The notes beneath the pieces were generated by a model that was given only the letters and a program-made list of their open reading frames with translations, was not told where the DNA came from and searched no databases. 64,000 bases of DNA from Tachypleus tridentatus (Eukaryota > Arthropoda > Merostomata > Xiphosura > Limulidae): contig NC_134825.1 in NCBI RefSeq assembly GCF_004210375.1, forward strand, positions 124,001 to 188,000, in the 5' to 3' direction. This document shows positions 51,117 through 63,547 of this stretch, in pieces (position 1 is the first letter of the stretch; the number at the start of each line of letters is the position of its first letter). The translations under genes and the position numbers were made by a program.

Positions 51117-51424
51117 GTAAGTTTACTTACATTTGTATCTTTTCATAAGCTTCGTGTCTCTTTTTCCGACGTCGTCTGTAATGTAGTAATAAAGACAAAC
51201 GAATGTGTTTAAACATATAAACAACGTTCTATAACGGATAAGTTGTTTTTAAAGATAGGAAACACGGTATTTATGAGTGTCGTATAAGTGTTTGTTTGTT
51301 TTATTGTGTTTTTTTTGCGGGACAACTCCGTACACACATCAGTTCTAACACTGGGTGAGTTTTCCAAACTATTTGTTATAAAAATTTGCGATCATTGGAA
51401 GTTTAAACCTTTTCTCGTGTAATT

Positions 51425-52050
51425 GTTACTCCAAACTGATTGGACGATATATTACGTATCATCAAATATTGCACACTGATTGGACGATATATTACGTAGC
51501 ATCAAATACTGCACACTGATTGGACGATATATTACGTATCATCAAATACTGCACACTGATTGGACGATATATTACGTAGCATCAAATACTGCACACTGAT
51601 TGGACTATATATTACGAAAAATCAAATATCGCACAGTGATTGGAGTGTTTATTATGTAGAATCAACCACCGCAGAGTTATGGACTATTTGCATTCCAGGA
51701 CGGCTGGATACTTTTACCAAAATAAAGCAGTAAACAACGTTTCGACCATTTTAGCTAACCTGACGATGACCTAAAATACGCTAATACCCACACCATCTGT
51801 CCTGAAATACGTTTATACTTGAAATGGGTTTATCGTCATCACGTAATGGACTATTTATTACATAGATTCATATATTGCACAGTGATTGGACTGCTCATTA
51901 CAAAGATTCAAATAACGCACAGTCATTGGACTGATTATTACGTAACATCAAATACCGCACGGTGATTGGACTATTTATTATGGAGGCTCAAATACTGCAC
52001 ACTGATTGGGCTATTTCTTACGAATATTCAAATATCGCACAGTGATTGGA
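51425..52050. repeat. 40-bp tandem repeat in two blocks
   Basis: The unit contains CACACTGATTGGACGATATA, then TTACGTAGCATCAAATACTG. About 5-6 copies lie at 51425-51665 and about 5 diverged copies at 51845-52050. The two blocks are separated by about 180 bp of family-C repeat, which probably inserted into an older array. Confidence 0.85.
51690..51800. repeat. Dispersed repeat fragment (family C)
   Basis: Contains GTAAACAACGTTTCGACCAT and CTAACCTGACGATGACCTAA. Related to the inverse phrase at 6690-6785. Confidence 0.45.
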
Positions 52051-52069
52051 ACACCCTTCTTGACCAAAC

Positions 52070-52306
52070 AGAGATTCGTGGGTTCGAATCCCAAATCACA
52101 CCAAACACGCTCGACCTTTTAGCCGTAGGGGCGATATATTGTTAGGGTCAATCCCGCTATTCGTTGGTAAAAGAGTAGCCCAAGAGTTGGCGGTGGGTGG
52201 TGACGACAAGTTGCCTTCCCTCTAGTCTTACACTGCAAAGTAAGGGACGGATAGCGCAGATAGTCCTCGAGTAGCTTTGCGCGAAATTCAAAAAGAAATC
52301 AAACAA
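52070..52306 (+). mobile_element. tRNA-derived SINE, 5'-truncated
   Basis: Begins near the B box (GTGGGTTCGAATCCC) and lacks the A box. The body and the tail GCGCGAAATTCAAAAAGAAA are well preserved. It lies at the end of the second 40-bp block. Confidence 0.88.
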
Positions 52307-52806
52307 GGTAAAATGTACAGCTACTGTCCAGTTCAGAATGACACTTGTAGCGAGTCGTGAATCAGTGAATGAGATAAATCGTGTTGTGTAATATTACATC
52401 ATCACTGTGTTCATACTATTATAATTAATACGTTTATTTACTTATATGTTTAATCTCTTCAGATTACGTTTACTCTATTTTATTCTGAACTGACTGGTCA
52501 GTTTATGAAACTTATTACTTATGCGCAAACTGTTTTGGACAGGCTAATTCGAAATTTAAAGTCTGTAAACAGTTTATCTACCAGTACCATTTTATTTTAT
52601 CTTTCAAGCAACACATAAGACAATACAAATGTGACGGACTTAAACACATGTCACAACTGGGACACTTGTGACCGACTTAAAGACATATTCTAGTTTTAAA
52701 CAACTATTACCCATGTAATTATCTATCTAAATCTCTAGTTTATAGATGGCTAATACACGATATTAAGTAAATAATTTCTAACATCTCTCATTCATTCTTT
52801 GGACAG

Positions 52807-52893
52807 ATTCAACTTTTCTCCATTCTCTCTGGACTCTGAACAGAAAGTGTCAGCAGCTATATACATGTTCATTGACCTGTTTGGTCTTAACAA
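52807..52893 (+). CDS. PDE11: PDE11-like exon 'l': linker to catalytic domain
   Basis: Acceptor TTCTTTGGACAG, donor GTGAGT. It enters in phase 2 and reads FNFSPFSLDSEQKVSAAIYM, then FIDLFGLN. This corresponds to the 'F.F..F.L' segment at the start of the class I catalytic domain, before the helices carrying the metal-binding HD motifs. It is the last exon seen. Confidence 0.88.
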
Positions 52894-53019
52894 GTGAGTC
52901 ATGTGTCTTATCAATGTGAAGTTAATGTAATGATTCTGTAAGGTGTACGTCAGGGTTAGTTGGAAACATTTATATACAACATTAAAGTTTTATAACACTT
53001 TATTGATATTTGAACATTT

Positions 53020-56000
53020 GTTTAGTTTAAAGTTTGATTACATTACTGATAACGACATTACCAGTTTAAAGTTTGATTACATTACTGATAACGACATTAC
53101 CAGTTTAAAGTTTGATTACATTACTGATAACGACATTACCAGTTTAAAGTTTGATTACATTACTGATAACGACATTACCAGTTTAAAGTTTGATTACATT
53201 ACATTACCAGTTTAAAGTTTGATTACATTACGATAACGATTACCAGTTTAAAGTTTGATTACATTACCACGATAACGACATTACCAGTTTAAAGTTTGAT
53301 TACATTACTGATAACGACATTACCAGTTTAAAGTTTGATTACATTACTGATAACGACACGTACACAGTTTAAAAGTTTGATCTGTGCATTTTGGGTTTGA
53401 TAACGACATTACCAGTTTAAAGTTTGATTACATTACTGATAACGACATTACCAGTTTAAAGTTTGATTACATTACTGATAACGACATTACCAGTTTAAAG
53501 TTTGATTACATTACTGATAACGACATTACCAGTTTAAAGTTTGATTACATTACTGATAACGACATTACCAGTTTAAAGTTTGATTACATTACTGATAACG
53601 ACATTACCAGTTTAAAGTTTGATTATATTACTGATGTAACGACATTACCAGTTTAAAGTTTGATTACATTACTGATAACGACATTACCAGTTTAAAGTTT
53701 GATTACATTACTGATAACGACATTACCAGTTTAAAGTTTGATTATATTACTGATAACGATCGACTATTACCAATTTAAAGTTTGATTACATTACTGATAA
53801 CGACATTACCAATTAAAGTTTGATTACATTACTGATAACGACATTACCAGTTTAAAGTTTGATTACATTACTGATAACGACATTACCAGTTTAAAGTTTG
53901 ATTACATTACTGATAACGACATTACCAGTTTAAAGTTTGATTACATTACTGATAACGACATTACCAGTTTAAAGTTTGATTACATTACTGATAACGACAT
54001 TACCAGTTTAAAGTTTGATTACATTACTGATAACGACATTACCAGTTTAAAGTTTGATTACATTACTCATAACGACATTACCAGTTTAAAGTTTGATTAC
54101 ATTACTGATAACGACATTACCAGTTTAAAGTTTGATTACATTACTGATAACGATTACCAGTTTAAAGTTTGATTACATTACTGATAACGACATTACCAGT
54201 TTAAAGTTTGATTACATTACTGATAACGACATTACCAGTTTAAAAGTTTGATTACATTACTGATAACGACATTACCAGTTTAAAGTTTGATTACATTACT
54301 GATAACGACATTACCAGTTTAAAGTTTGATTACATTACTGATAACGACATTACCAGTTTAAAGTTTGATTACATTACTGATAACGACATTACCAGTTTAA
54401 AGTTTGATTACATTACTGATAACGACATTACCAGTTTAAAGTTTGATTACATTCCACTGATAACGATTATTACCTGTTTAAAGTTTGATTACATTACTGA
54501 TAACGACATTACCAGTTTAAAGTTTGATTACATTACTGATAACGACATTACCAAGTTTAAAAGTTTGATTATGCATTACTGATAACGACATTACCAGTTT
54601 AAAGTTTGATTACATTACTGATAACGACATTACCAGTTTAAAGTTTGATTACATTACTGATAACGACATTACCAGTTTAAAGTTTGATTACACACTACTG
54701 ATAACGACATTACCAGTTTAAAGTTTGATTACACTACTGATAACGTTTGATTACATTTTGATTACCAGTTTAAAGTTTGATTACATTACTGATAACGACA
54801 TTACCAGTTTAAAGTTTGATTACATTACAGTAACGACATTACAAGTTTAAAGTTTGATTACATTACTTACCAGTTTAAAGTTTGATTACATTACTGATAA
54901 CGACATTACCAGTTTAAAGTTTGATTACATTACTGATAACGACATTACCAGTTTAAAGTTTGATTATTACTAAAGTGATAAACGACATACCAGTTTAAAG
55001 TTTGATTACATTACTGATAACGACATTACCAGTTTAAAGTTTGATTACATTACTGATAACGACATTACCAGTTTAAAGTTTGATTACATTACTGATAACG
55101 GCATTACCAGTTTAAAGTTTGATTACCACACTTATAACGACATTACCAGTTTAAAGTTTGATTACACTACTGATAACGACATTACCAGTTTAAAGTTTGA
55201 TTACATTACTGATAACGACATTACCAGTTTAAAGTTTGATTACACTACTGATAACGACATTACCAGTTTAAAGTTTGATTACACACTACTGATAACGACA
55301 TTACCAGTTTAAAGTTTGATTACATTACTGATAACGACATTACCAGTTTAAAGTTTGATTACATTACTGATAACGACATTACCAGTTTAAAGTTTGATTA
55401 CATTACTGATAACGACATTACCAGTTTAAAGTTTGATTACATTACTGATAACGACATTACCAGTTTAAAGTTTGATTACATTACTGATAACGACATTACC
55501 AGTTTAAAGTTTGATTACACTACTGATAACGACATTACCAGTCAGTAAATTACCAGTTTGATTACATTACTGATAACGACATTACCAGTTTAAAGTTTGA
55601 TTACATTACTGATAACGATATTACCAGTTTAAAGTTTGATTACATTACTGATAACGACATTACCAGTTTAAAGTTTGATTACATTACTGATAACGACATT
55701 ACCAGTTTAAAGTTTGATTATTTTCACTGATAACGACATTTACCAGTTTAAAAGTTTGATTACATTTCACTGATAACGACATTACCAGTTTAAAGTTTGA
55801 TTACATTACTGATAACGACATTACCAGTTTAAAGTTTGATTACATTACTGATAACGACATTACCAGTTTAAAGTTTGATATTACATTTGATTACTTTGAT
55901 AACGACATTACCAGTTTAAAGTTTGATTACATTACTGATAACGACATTACCAGTTTAAAGTTTGATTACATTACTGATAACGACATTACCAGTTTAAAGT

Positions 56001-56909
56001 TTGATTACACTACTGATTACGACATTACCAGTTTAAAGGTTTGATTACACTTTGATTTACCAGTTTAACGTTTGACTACTGGATAACGACATTACCAGTT
56101 TAAAGTTTGATTACATTACTGATAACGACATTACCAGTTTAAGTTTGAACATTTGATTACATTACTAGTTTAAAGTTTGATTACATTGACTGACATTACC
56201 AGTTTAAAGTTTGATTACATTACTGATAACGACATTACCAGTTTAAAGTTTGATTACATTACTGATAACGACATTACCAGTTTAAAGTTTGATTACATTA
56301 CTGATAACGACATTACCAGTTTAAAGTTTGATTACACTACTTATTTACCAGTTAAAGTTTGGTTATTTTACTAACGACATTACCAGTTTAAAGTTTGATT
56401 ACATTACTGCCGATAACGACATTACCAGTTTAAAGTTTGATTACATTACTGATAACGACATTACCAGTTTAAAGTTTGATTACATTACTGATAACGACAT
56501 TACCAGTTTAAAGTTTGATTACATTACTGATAACGACATTACCAGTTTAAAGTTTGATTACATTACTGATAACTGACATTACCAGTTTAAAGTTTGATTA
56601 CATACTGATAACGACATTACCAGTTTAAAGTTTGATTACATTACTGATAACGACATTACCAGTTTAAAGTTTGATTACATTACAGTAACGACATTACAGT
56701 TTAAAAGTTTGATTACATTACTGATAACGACATTACCAGTTTAAAGTTTGATTACACTACTGATAAATCGATTAATTACCAGTTTAAAGTTTGATTACAT
56801 TACTGATAAACGACCATTACCAGTTTAAAGTTTGATTACATTACTGATAACGACATTACCAGTTTAAAGTTTGATTACATTACTGATAACGACATTACCA
56901 GTTTAAAGT
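53020..56909. repeat. 39-bp minisatellite, about 100 copies
   Basis: The unit is TTACTGATAACGACATTACC followed by AGTTTAAAGTTTGATTACA. The 13-codon period gives open frames of TDNDITSLKFDYI. Most copies are identical, but many carry 1-12 base insertions or losses, more than the 34-bp array, and the array runs into the 500-N gap. Confidence 0.97.
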
Positions 56910-57409
56910 NNNNNNNNNNNNNNNNNNNNNNNNNNNNNNNNNNNNNNNNNNNNNNNNNNNNNNNNNNNNNNNNNNNNNNNNNNNNNNNNNNNNNNNNNNN
57001 NNNNNNNNNNNNNNNNNNNNNNNNNNNNNNNNNNNNNNNNNNNNNNNNNNNNNNNNNNNNNNNNNNNNNNNNNNNNNNNNNNNNNNNNNNNNNNNNNNNN
57101 NNNNNNNNNNNNNNNNNNNNNNNNNNNNNNNNNNNNNNNNNNNNNNNNNNNNNNNNNNNNNNNNNNNNNNNNNNNNNNNNNNNNNNNNNNNNNNNNNNNN
57201 NNNNNNNNNNNNNNNNNNNNNNNNNNNNNNNNNNNNNNNNNNNNNNNNNNNNNNNNNNNNNNNNNNNNNNNNNNNNNNNNNNNNNNNNNNNNNNNNNNNN
57301 NNNNNNNNNNNNNNNNNNNNNNNNNNNNNNNNNNNNNNNNNNNNNNNNNNNNNNNNNNNNNNNNNNNNNNNNNNNNNNNNNNNNNNNNNNNNNNNNNNNN
57401 NNNNNNNNN
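56910..57409. other. Assembly gap, 500 N
   Basis: Exactly 500 N. The left side is the 39-bp array and the right side the 37-bp array, so the true distance is unknown and exons may be missing. Confidence 0.98.
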
Positions 57410-60400
57410 CTACTTGTGTAGACAGTACTACCAGAACAGTTCACTAGCTCTTGTGTAGACAGTAACCAGGTTCACGAACAGTTCAGCTGCTACTACTTGT
57501 GTGTAGACAGTACTACCAGAATTGAAGTTCACTACTACTTGTGTAGACAGTACCACCAGAACAGTTCAACTACCAGCAGGTGTAGAGCAGTACTACAGAA
57601 CAGTTCAATTACTACTAAAAGTGAGGCTGAACAGCACCAGGTGAACAGTACTCATCACTCACTCATGGTACAGTGTAGGTAGTACTGGTGTAGACAGTAC
57701 TACCAGAGCAGTCTCCACTACTACTTGTGTAGACAGTACCACTCAACTAGTAGACAGTTCACAGTCTACTCTTGTGTGTAGACAGTACTCACCAGAACAG
57801 TACTCACTAACCACTTGTGCAGACATAATTGCCACCAGAACAGTTCACTACCTACAGGTGTGACAGTACCACCAGAACAGTTCAATTATTACTTGTGTGT
57901 ACTGTACCACTGGTGGAACACCCTTCCAATGGGTGTGTACTCTTCAGGCAGACAGTTCACTGGGACGTGCTACCAGAACTATGGTTCAGTTCACTACCAC
58001 TTCTGCAGACAGTCACCACTGCGGAACAGTACTCACTACTACTGGCCAGGCAGAACAGTACCACAGAACAACAGTTCTACCTACCACAGGCGTAGAACAT
58101 TAATACCTCACCAGAACAGTTCACAGTACCACAGGTGCAGCATGGCACCTACCAGAACAGTTCACAAGTTCACCTACAGGTGTAGACAGTACTAACACAC
58201 CAGAACAGTACTACAGGTGGCAGACAGGTACCACCTGTGTGTCAGTACCGGATTGCACTAACAGACAGCCCCACCTGTACACTCTGGTAGACAGTATCAG
58301 TACCACCAGAACAGTTCAATCTGCCTTCCTGTAGACAGTACTCACCAGAACTCCACTCAGTACCCTGTGTAGACAGTACCACCAGAACAGTTCACTAGTA
58401 CCTGTGTGCCCAGATACTACCAGTACAGTTCACTGCAGTGTGACAGTACCACTGCATTGTAGACAGTACCCACCAGAACACTCAAATTACCACTCTGTGA
58501 CACAGGTACCTCACCAGAACAGTTCACCACTACTACTTCAGGTAGACAGTATCACCAGAACAACAGTTCACTACTACTCTGTGTGTATTATACTACCAGA
58601 ACAGTTCATCACTACAGGTAAGTGTGTACAGTACTACCAGAACAGTTCCACTACCACTCGTGTAGACAGTACTCAAATTGTAACAGCTCCACTATTACTT
58701 GTGTAGACAGTACCACCAGAACAGTTCAATTACTACTGTGTAGACAGTACACAGAACAGTCTCACTGCCCAGGTGTAGACAGTACTACCAGCAAACAGTT
58801 CAATTACTACTCTGTGTGTAGACAGTACTACCAGAACAGTTCACCACTAACTTAGCAGTAGAGACAGTACCACCAGAACAGTCTCACTCACTACTTGTGT
58901 AGACAGTACTACCAGAACAGTTCACTACTGCAGGTGTGGTAGGACAGTTCACTACCACCAGAACAGTTCACTACTACTTGTGGTAGTACTACCAGAACAG
59001 TACACTACTTGAACAGTTCACTACTACTTGTGACAGTACTACCAGAACAGTTCACTAGTACCAGTGGACAGTACTACCCACAGTTCACTACTACTTGTGT
59101 AGACAGTACTACCAGAACAGTTCACTACTACTTGTGTAGAACAGCACTACCAGAACAGTTCACTACTTCAGGTGTAGACAGTACTCACCAGAACAGTTCA
59201 CTACTACGTGTGACAGACAGTACCCTCACCAGAACAGTTCACTACTAGGTGTAGACAGTACTACCAGAACAGTTCACTACTACTTGTGTGAACAGTACTA
59301 CCAGAACAGTTCACTGTTATGTCTACTTGTGTGAACAGTACTACCAGAACAGTTCACAACTACTTGTGTAGACAGTACTACCAGAACAGTTCACTTTACC
59401 ACCGGGTGGTATGCAATACTCACCAGAACAGTTCACTATTACTACATGTAGACAGTATCTACTCAGAACAGTTCACTAGTACTTGTGTGAACAGTACTAC
59501 CAGAACAGTTCACTACTACTCTGTGTAGACAGTACTACCAGAACAGTTCACTACTACGTGAAGGTTGTAGACAGTACTACCAGAACAGTTCACTACTACA
59601 GTTATGGCTGTTCAACTGCTACCAGAACAGTTCACTACTTACAGATTGGCCAGGCAGTTCACTTTACCAGAACAGTTCACTATCAGGGTGGTGAACAGTA
59701 CTACCAGAACAGTTCACTGGTACTGCGTGTAGTGACAGTACTACCAGAACAAGTTCACCGGGTGACACTTCTACGTAGAACAGTACTACCAGAACAGTTC
59801 ACTCCACTTACTGGCAGACTGTACTGGCAGACAGTACCTACTGAACCGTGGAACAGAATACTACTAGTACTATTGTAGACTTGTGTGAAAGTGTACTACC
59901 AGAACAGTTCACTAGTACTTACTGTAGGCAGTACGGTACCAGAACAGTTCACTGGTACTTGGTGTGAACAGTACTACCAGAACAGTTCACTACTACTTGT
60001 GTAGAACAGTACTACCAGAACAGTTCACTACTACTTGTGTAGACAGTACTACCAGAACAGTTCACTACTACTTGTGTAGACAGTACTACCAGAACAGTTC
60101 ACCACTGCGGTGTAGGAACAGTACTACCAGAACAGTTCACTACTTGTGCCGGACAGTACTACCAGAACAGTTCACTACCACTTGTGTAGACAGTACTACC
60201 AGAACAGTTCACTACTACTTGTGTGCAGACAAAATTACCAGAACAGTTCACTACTACTTGTGAACAGACGGTACTCACCAGAGAGTTCACTACTACTTGC
60301 CCGTACACAGGTTTTACCAGAGACAGTTCCACTTTCTACTACTTGTGTAGACCCGGTACCTACACAGAACAGTTCACTATTACTTGTGGTGTGAACAGTA

Positions 60401-60915
60401 CTACCAAGAACAGTTCACTACTACAGGTGTGAACAGTACTACCAGAACAGTTCACTACTACTTGTGTGAGTACTACAGAAACCACTTCACTAGAACTGGA
60501 TTCACTAGTATTACTACCAGAACAGTTCACTACTACAGGTGTAGACAAAAGGCAATTTGTGTACCCAGAACAGTTCACTTATTGCCAATGTAGACAGTAC
60601 TACCCAGAACAGTTCACTACTACTTGTGTAGACAGTTACCAGAACAGTTCACTACACTACTGAGCAGGTGTAGACAGTGGTTTACTACTACAGGTGTGAA
60701 CAGTACTACCAGAACAGTTCACTACTACAGGTGTAGACAATACTACCAGAACAGTTCACTACTACAGGTGTAGACAGTACCACCAGAACAGTTCACTTAG
60801 TACTTGTGTAGACAGTACTACCAGAACAGTTCACCTGTGCTTCTGTAGACAGTACACACCAGAACAGTTCACTAGTACTTGTGTAGACAGTACTACCAGA
60901 ACAGTTCACTAGTAC
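57410..60915. repeat. 37-bp satellite A, noisy, about 95 copies
   Basis: The unit is AGTACTACCAGAACAGTTCA followed by CTACTACTTGTGTAGAC. From 57410 to about 59000 almost every copy has extra or missing bases. From 59000 on it becomes clean. The 60-131-codon frames are artefacts. The unit shares the AGAACAGTTCACTA core with satellite B. Confidence 0.93.
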
Positions 60916-62960
60916 TGGTGCAAACACTGAAACAACAACAGAACAGTTCACTGGTACTGGTGCAAACTGAAATGACTAGAACAGCTCACTGGTACCGGTG
61001 CAAACAGCTGAAATGATAGAACAGCTCACTGGTACTGGTGCAAACTGAAACGAAAGAACAGTTCACTAGCACTGGTGCAAAACTAAACAACAACACAACA
61101 GCTCACTAGTACTGGTGCAACTGAAAACAACAGAACAGTTCACTGGTACTGGTGCAAAACTGAATACAACAGAACAGTTCACTGGTACTGGTGCAGACTG
61201 AAACAATAGCACAGTTCACCAGTACTGGCGCAAACTGAAACTATACCAGAACAGCTCACTGGTACTGGCTGGAAACCACTGAACAGAACAGTTCACTGGT
61301 ACTGGTGCAAACTGAAACGATAGAACAGTTCACTCAGTACTGGTGCAAACTGAAACGACTAGAACAGTTCACTAGTACTGGTGCAAACTGAAACAACACA
61401 ACAGCTCACTGGTACTGGTGCAAACTGAAAGGATAGAACAGTTCACTAGTACTGGTGCAAACTGAAACTACACAACAGCTCACTAGTACTGGTGCAAAAC
61501 TGAAACAGACAACAGCTCACTGGGTACTGGTGCAACCTGAAATGACAGAACAGCTCACTAGCACTGGTGCAAACTGAAACAACAGAACAGCTCACTAGTG
61601 CTGGTGCAAACTGAAACGACAGAACAGCTTACTAGCGCTGGTGCAAACTGAAACGACAGAACAGCTCACTCAGCACTGGTGCAAACTGAAACGCTACAGA
61701 ACAGCTCACTAGCACTGGTGCAAACGAGAACGACAGAACAGCTCACTCAGCACTGGTGCAAACTGAAACGACAGAACAGCTCACTAACACTGGTGCAAAC
61801 TGAGAACGACAGGAACAGCTCACACTAGTACTGGTGCAAACTGAAACGCAGAGAACAGTTCACTGGTACTGGTGCAAACTGAAACAAAAGAACAGCTCAC
61901 TAGCACTGGTGCAAACTGGAAACAACACAAACAGCTCACTGGTACTGGTGCAAACTGAAAGGATAGAACAGTTCACTAAGTACTGGTGCAAACTGAAACG
62001 ACACAACAGTTCACTAAGTACTGGTGCAAACTGAACTAATACCACAACAGCTCACTGGTACTGGCGCAAACTGAAACGACAGAACAGCTCACTGGTACTG
62101 GTGTAGGAACTGAAACGACAGAACAGCTCACTAGTGACTGGTGCAAACTGAAACGACAGAACAGCTTGCTAAGCACTGGTTACCCAAACCTGAAACAGAC
62201 AGAACAGCTCTACCAGCACTGGTTGCAAACTGAACGACAGAACAGCTCACTAGCACTGGTGCAAACTGGAAACGACAGAACAGCTCACTCAGCACTGGTG
62301 CAAACTGAAACGACACAGAACAGCTCACTCAGCACTGGTGCAAACTGAAACGACAGAACAGCTCACTAGCACTGGTGCAAACTGAACGACGAGAACAGTT
62401 CACTAGCTACTGGCTGAAACTGAAACGCAGAGAACAGCTTCACTAGTGCTGGGCCAGAAACTGAAACGAGAGAACAGCTCACCAGTGCTGGTGCACAAGC
62501 TGAAACGGGAAGAGAACAGCTCACTAGTGCTGGTGCAAACTGCAAAGGGACCACAGAACAGCAGAACACTCACTAGTGCTGGTGCAAACTGAAACGAGAG
62601 AACAGCTCACTAGTGCTGGTTGCAAACTGAAACGACAGAACAGCTCACTAGTGCTGGTGCAAACTGAAACGACAGAACAGCTCACTAGTGCTGGTAAACT
62701 GAAACGAAGAACAGCTCACTAGTGCTGGTGCAAACTGAAACGACAGAACAGCTCACTAGTGCTGGTGCAAACTGAAACGACAGAACAGCTCACTGCAGTA
62801 CTGGTGCAAACTGAAAGAGAGAACAGTTCACTGGTACTGGTTTGTGCAAAACTGAAACGAGAACAGTTCACTGGTTCTGGGTGCAAACTGAAGCGAGAAA
62901 ACAGTTCACTGGTACTGGTGCAAACTGAAACGACATAGAACAGGTTTTACTGGTGCTGGT
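60905..62960. repeat. 37-bp satellite B, about 55 copies
   Basis: The unit is AGAACAGCTCACTAGTRCTG followed by GTGCAAACTGAAACGAC. The first half (AGAACAGYTCACTAGTACT) is shared with satellite A and the second half differs, while the unit length is the same. The array starts directly where A ends, with a transitional unit near 60905-60960. Confidence 0.93.
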
Positions 62961-63547
62961 TTAAACATTATTAACTATTTGACTATGGTCTGAGTGGATT
63001 CCACCTGGCCAATATCCATCTAAGTAATCATGAGTCAGATATTGTAACTTTTAAAATATACACATATATATATATCTTAAGAAAATTTTGTATATTATCA
63101 GTAAACATTGCAAGGCTTTTGTACACAAAATATCAGATCTTATAATTAAGTTTAAATATTTTTGTAATTAATTTTTTGCTTGTAGATATTTTTCTTCTAA
63201 AATGTTAACTATCCAAGATGCAAGTAATTTTTATTATATGATTAATAATTCGTTTATGCATCAGAGATATCCCACATATGAATTATCTGTGACCTACAGT
63301 TAATTATGAAATATTTTTTTAGAAAACACTATATTTTACATGTTATTATCTCCGTTTTAATTCTGTATGGGTTTAGTTTTTTTTTGGACTGACCTTGTAA
63401 ATCACCATAAAAAATGTGAAATAGACATAAGTTCCATTTTTGTTGTTATAGAATGACTACAGATTATAACACACATACACAGACGTTTATCCTAAGTTTC
63501 TTAGATTTTGTAACATTATACGTGTGTCTATATTTATCATTCACTGC
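62961..63547 (+). other. Single-copy AT-rich island between satellite arrays
   Basis: About 590 bp of ordinary-looking AT-rich sequence between satellite B and a second block of satellite A. I see no exon: no open frame with splice signals and no phosphodiesterase catalytic motif. Confidence 0.7.

Larger units (their letters stand above)
51117..52806 (+). other. Intron with 40-bp repeats and a SINE
   Basis: Contains repeat blocks at 51425-51665 and 51845-52050, a dispersed-repeat fragment between them, and a truncated SINE. No gene. Confidence 0.7.
16008..52893 (+). other. PDE11: PDE11-like phosphodiesterase gene span (partial)
   Basis: Twelve exons join in consistent phases to give about 350 residues: most of GAF-A, the connecting helix, all of GAF-B and the start of the linker to the catalytic domain. 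Class I GAF phosphodiesterases (PDE2, 5, 6, 10, 11) hydrolyse cAMP and/or cGMP, and cyclic nucleotide binding to a GAF domain regulates them. PDE11 fits best because of [54 protein letters not shown] and LALHHAKLYDKIRRSEQKY. PDE5 is the main alternative. The HD-type metal-binding catalytic domain is not in the window. The N-terminus lies before 16008, perhaps in the gap. Introns hold roughly 30 kb of satellite. Confidence 0.85.

Noticed and set aside
13438-52306. SINE heads as functional tRNA genes
   Set aside because: A- and B-box-like sequences are present, but the cloverleaf stems do not pair properly and each head is followed by the same non-tRNA body.
16008-52893. Assignment to PDE2, PDE6 or PDE10 instead of PDE11
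   Set aside because: The phrases at the end of GAF-A, the NADRASLFLVD strand and the LYDKIRRSEQKY helix fit PDE11 (next PDE5) better. The catalytic domain that would settle it is not in the window.
53384-56576. TDNDITSLKFDYI repeat frames as coding sequence
   Set aside because: They are short runs between indels in a 39-bp satellite.
57497-62569. Dozens of 60-131-codon frames in the 37-bp satellites
   Set aside because: They are random openness in an indel-rich array with no conserved reading.
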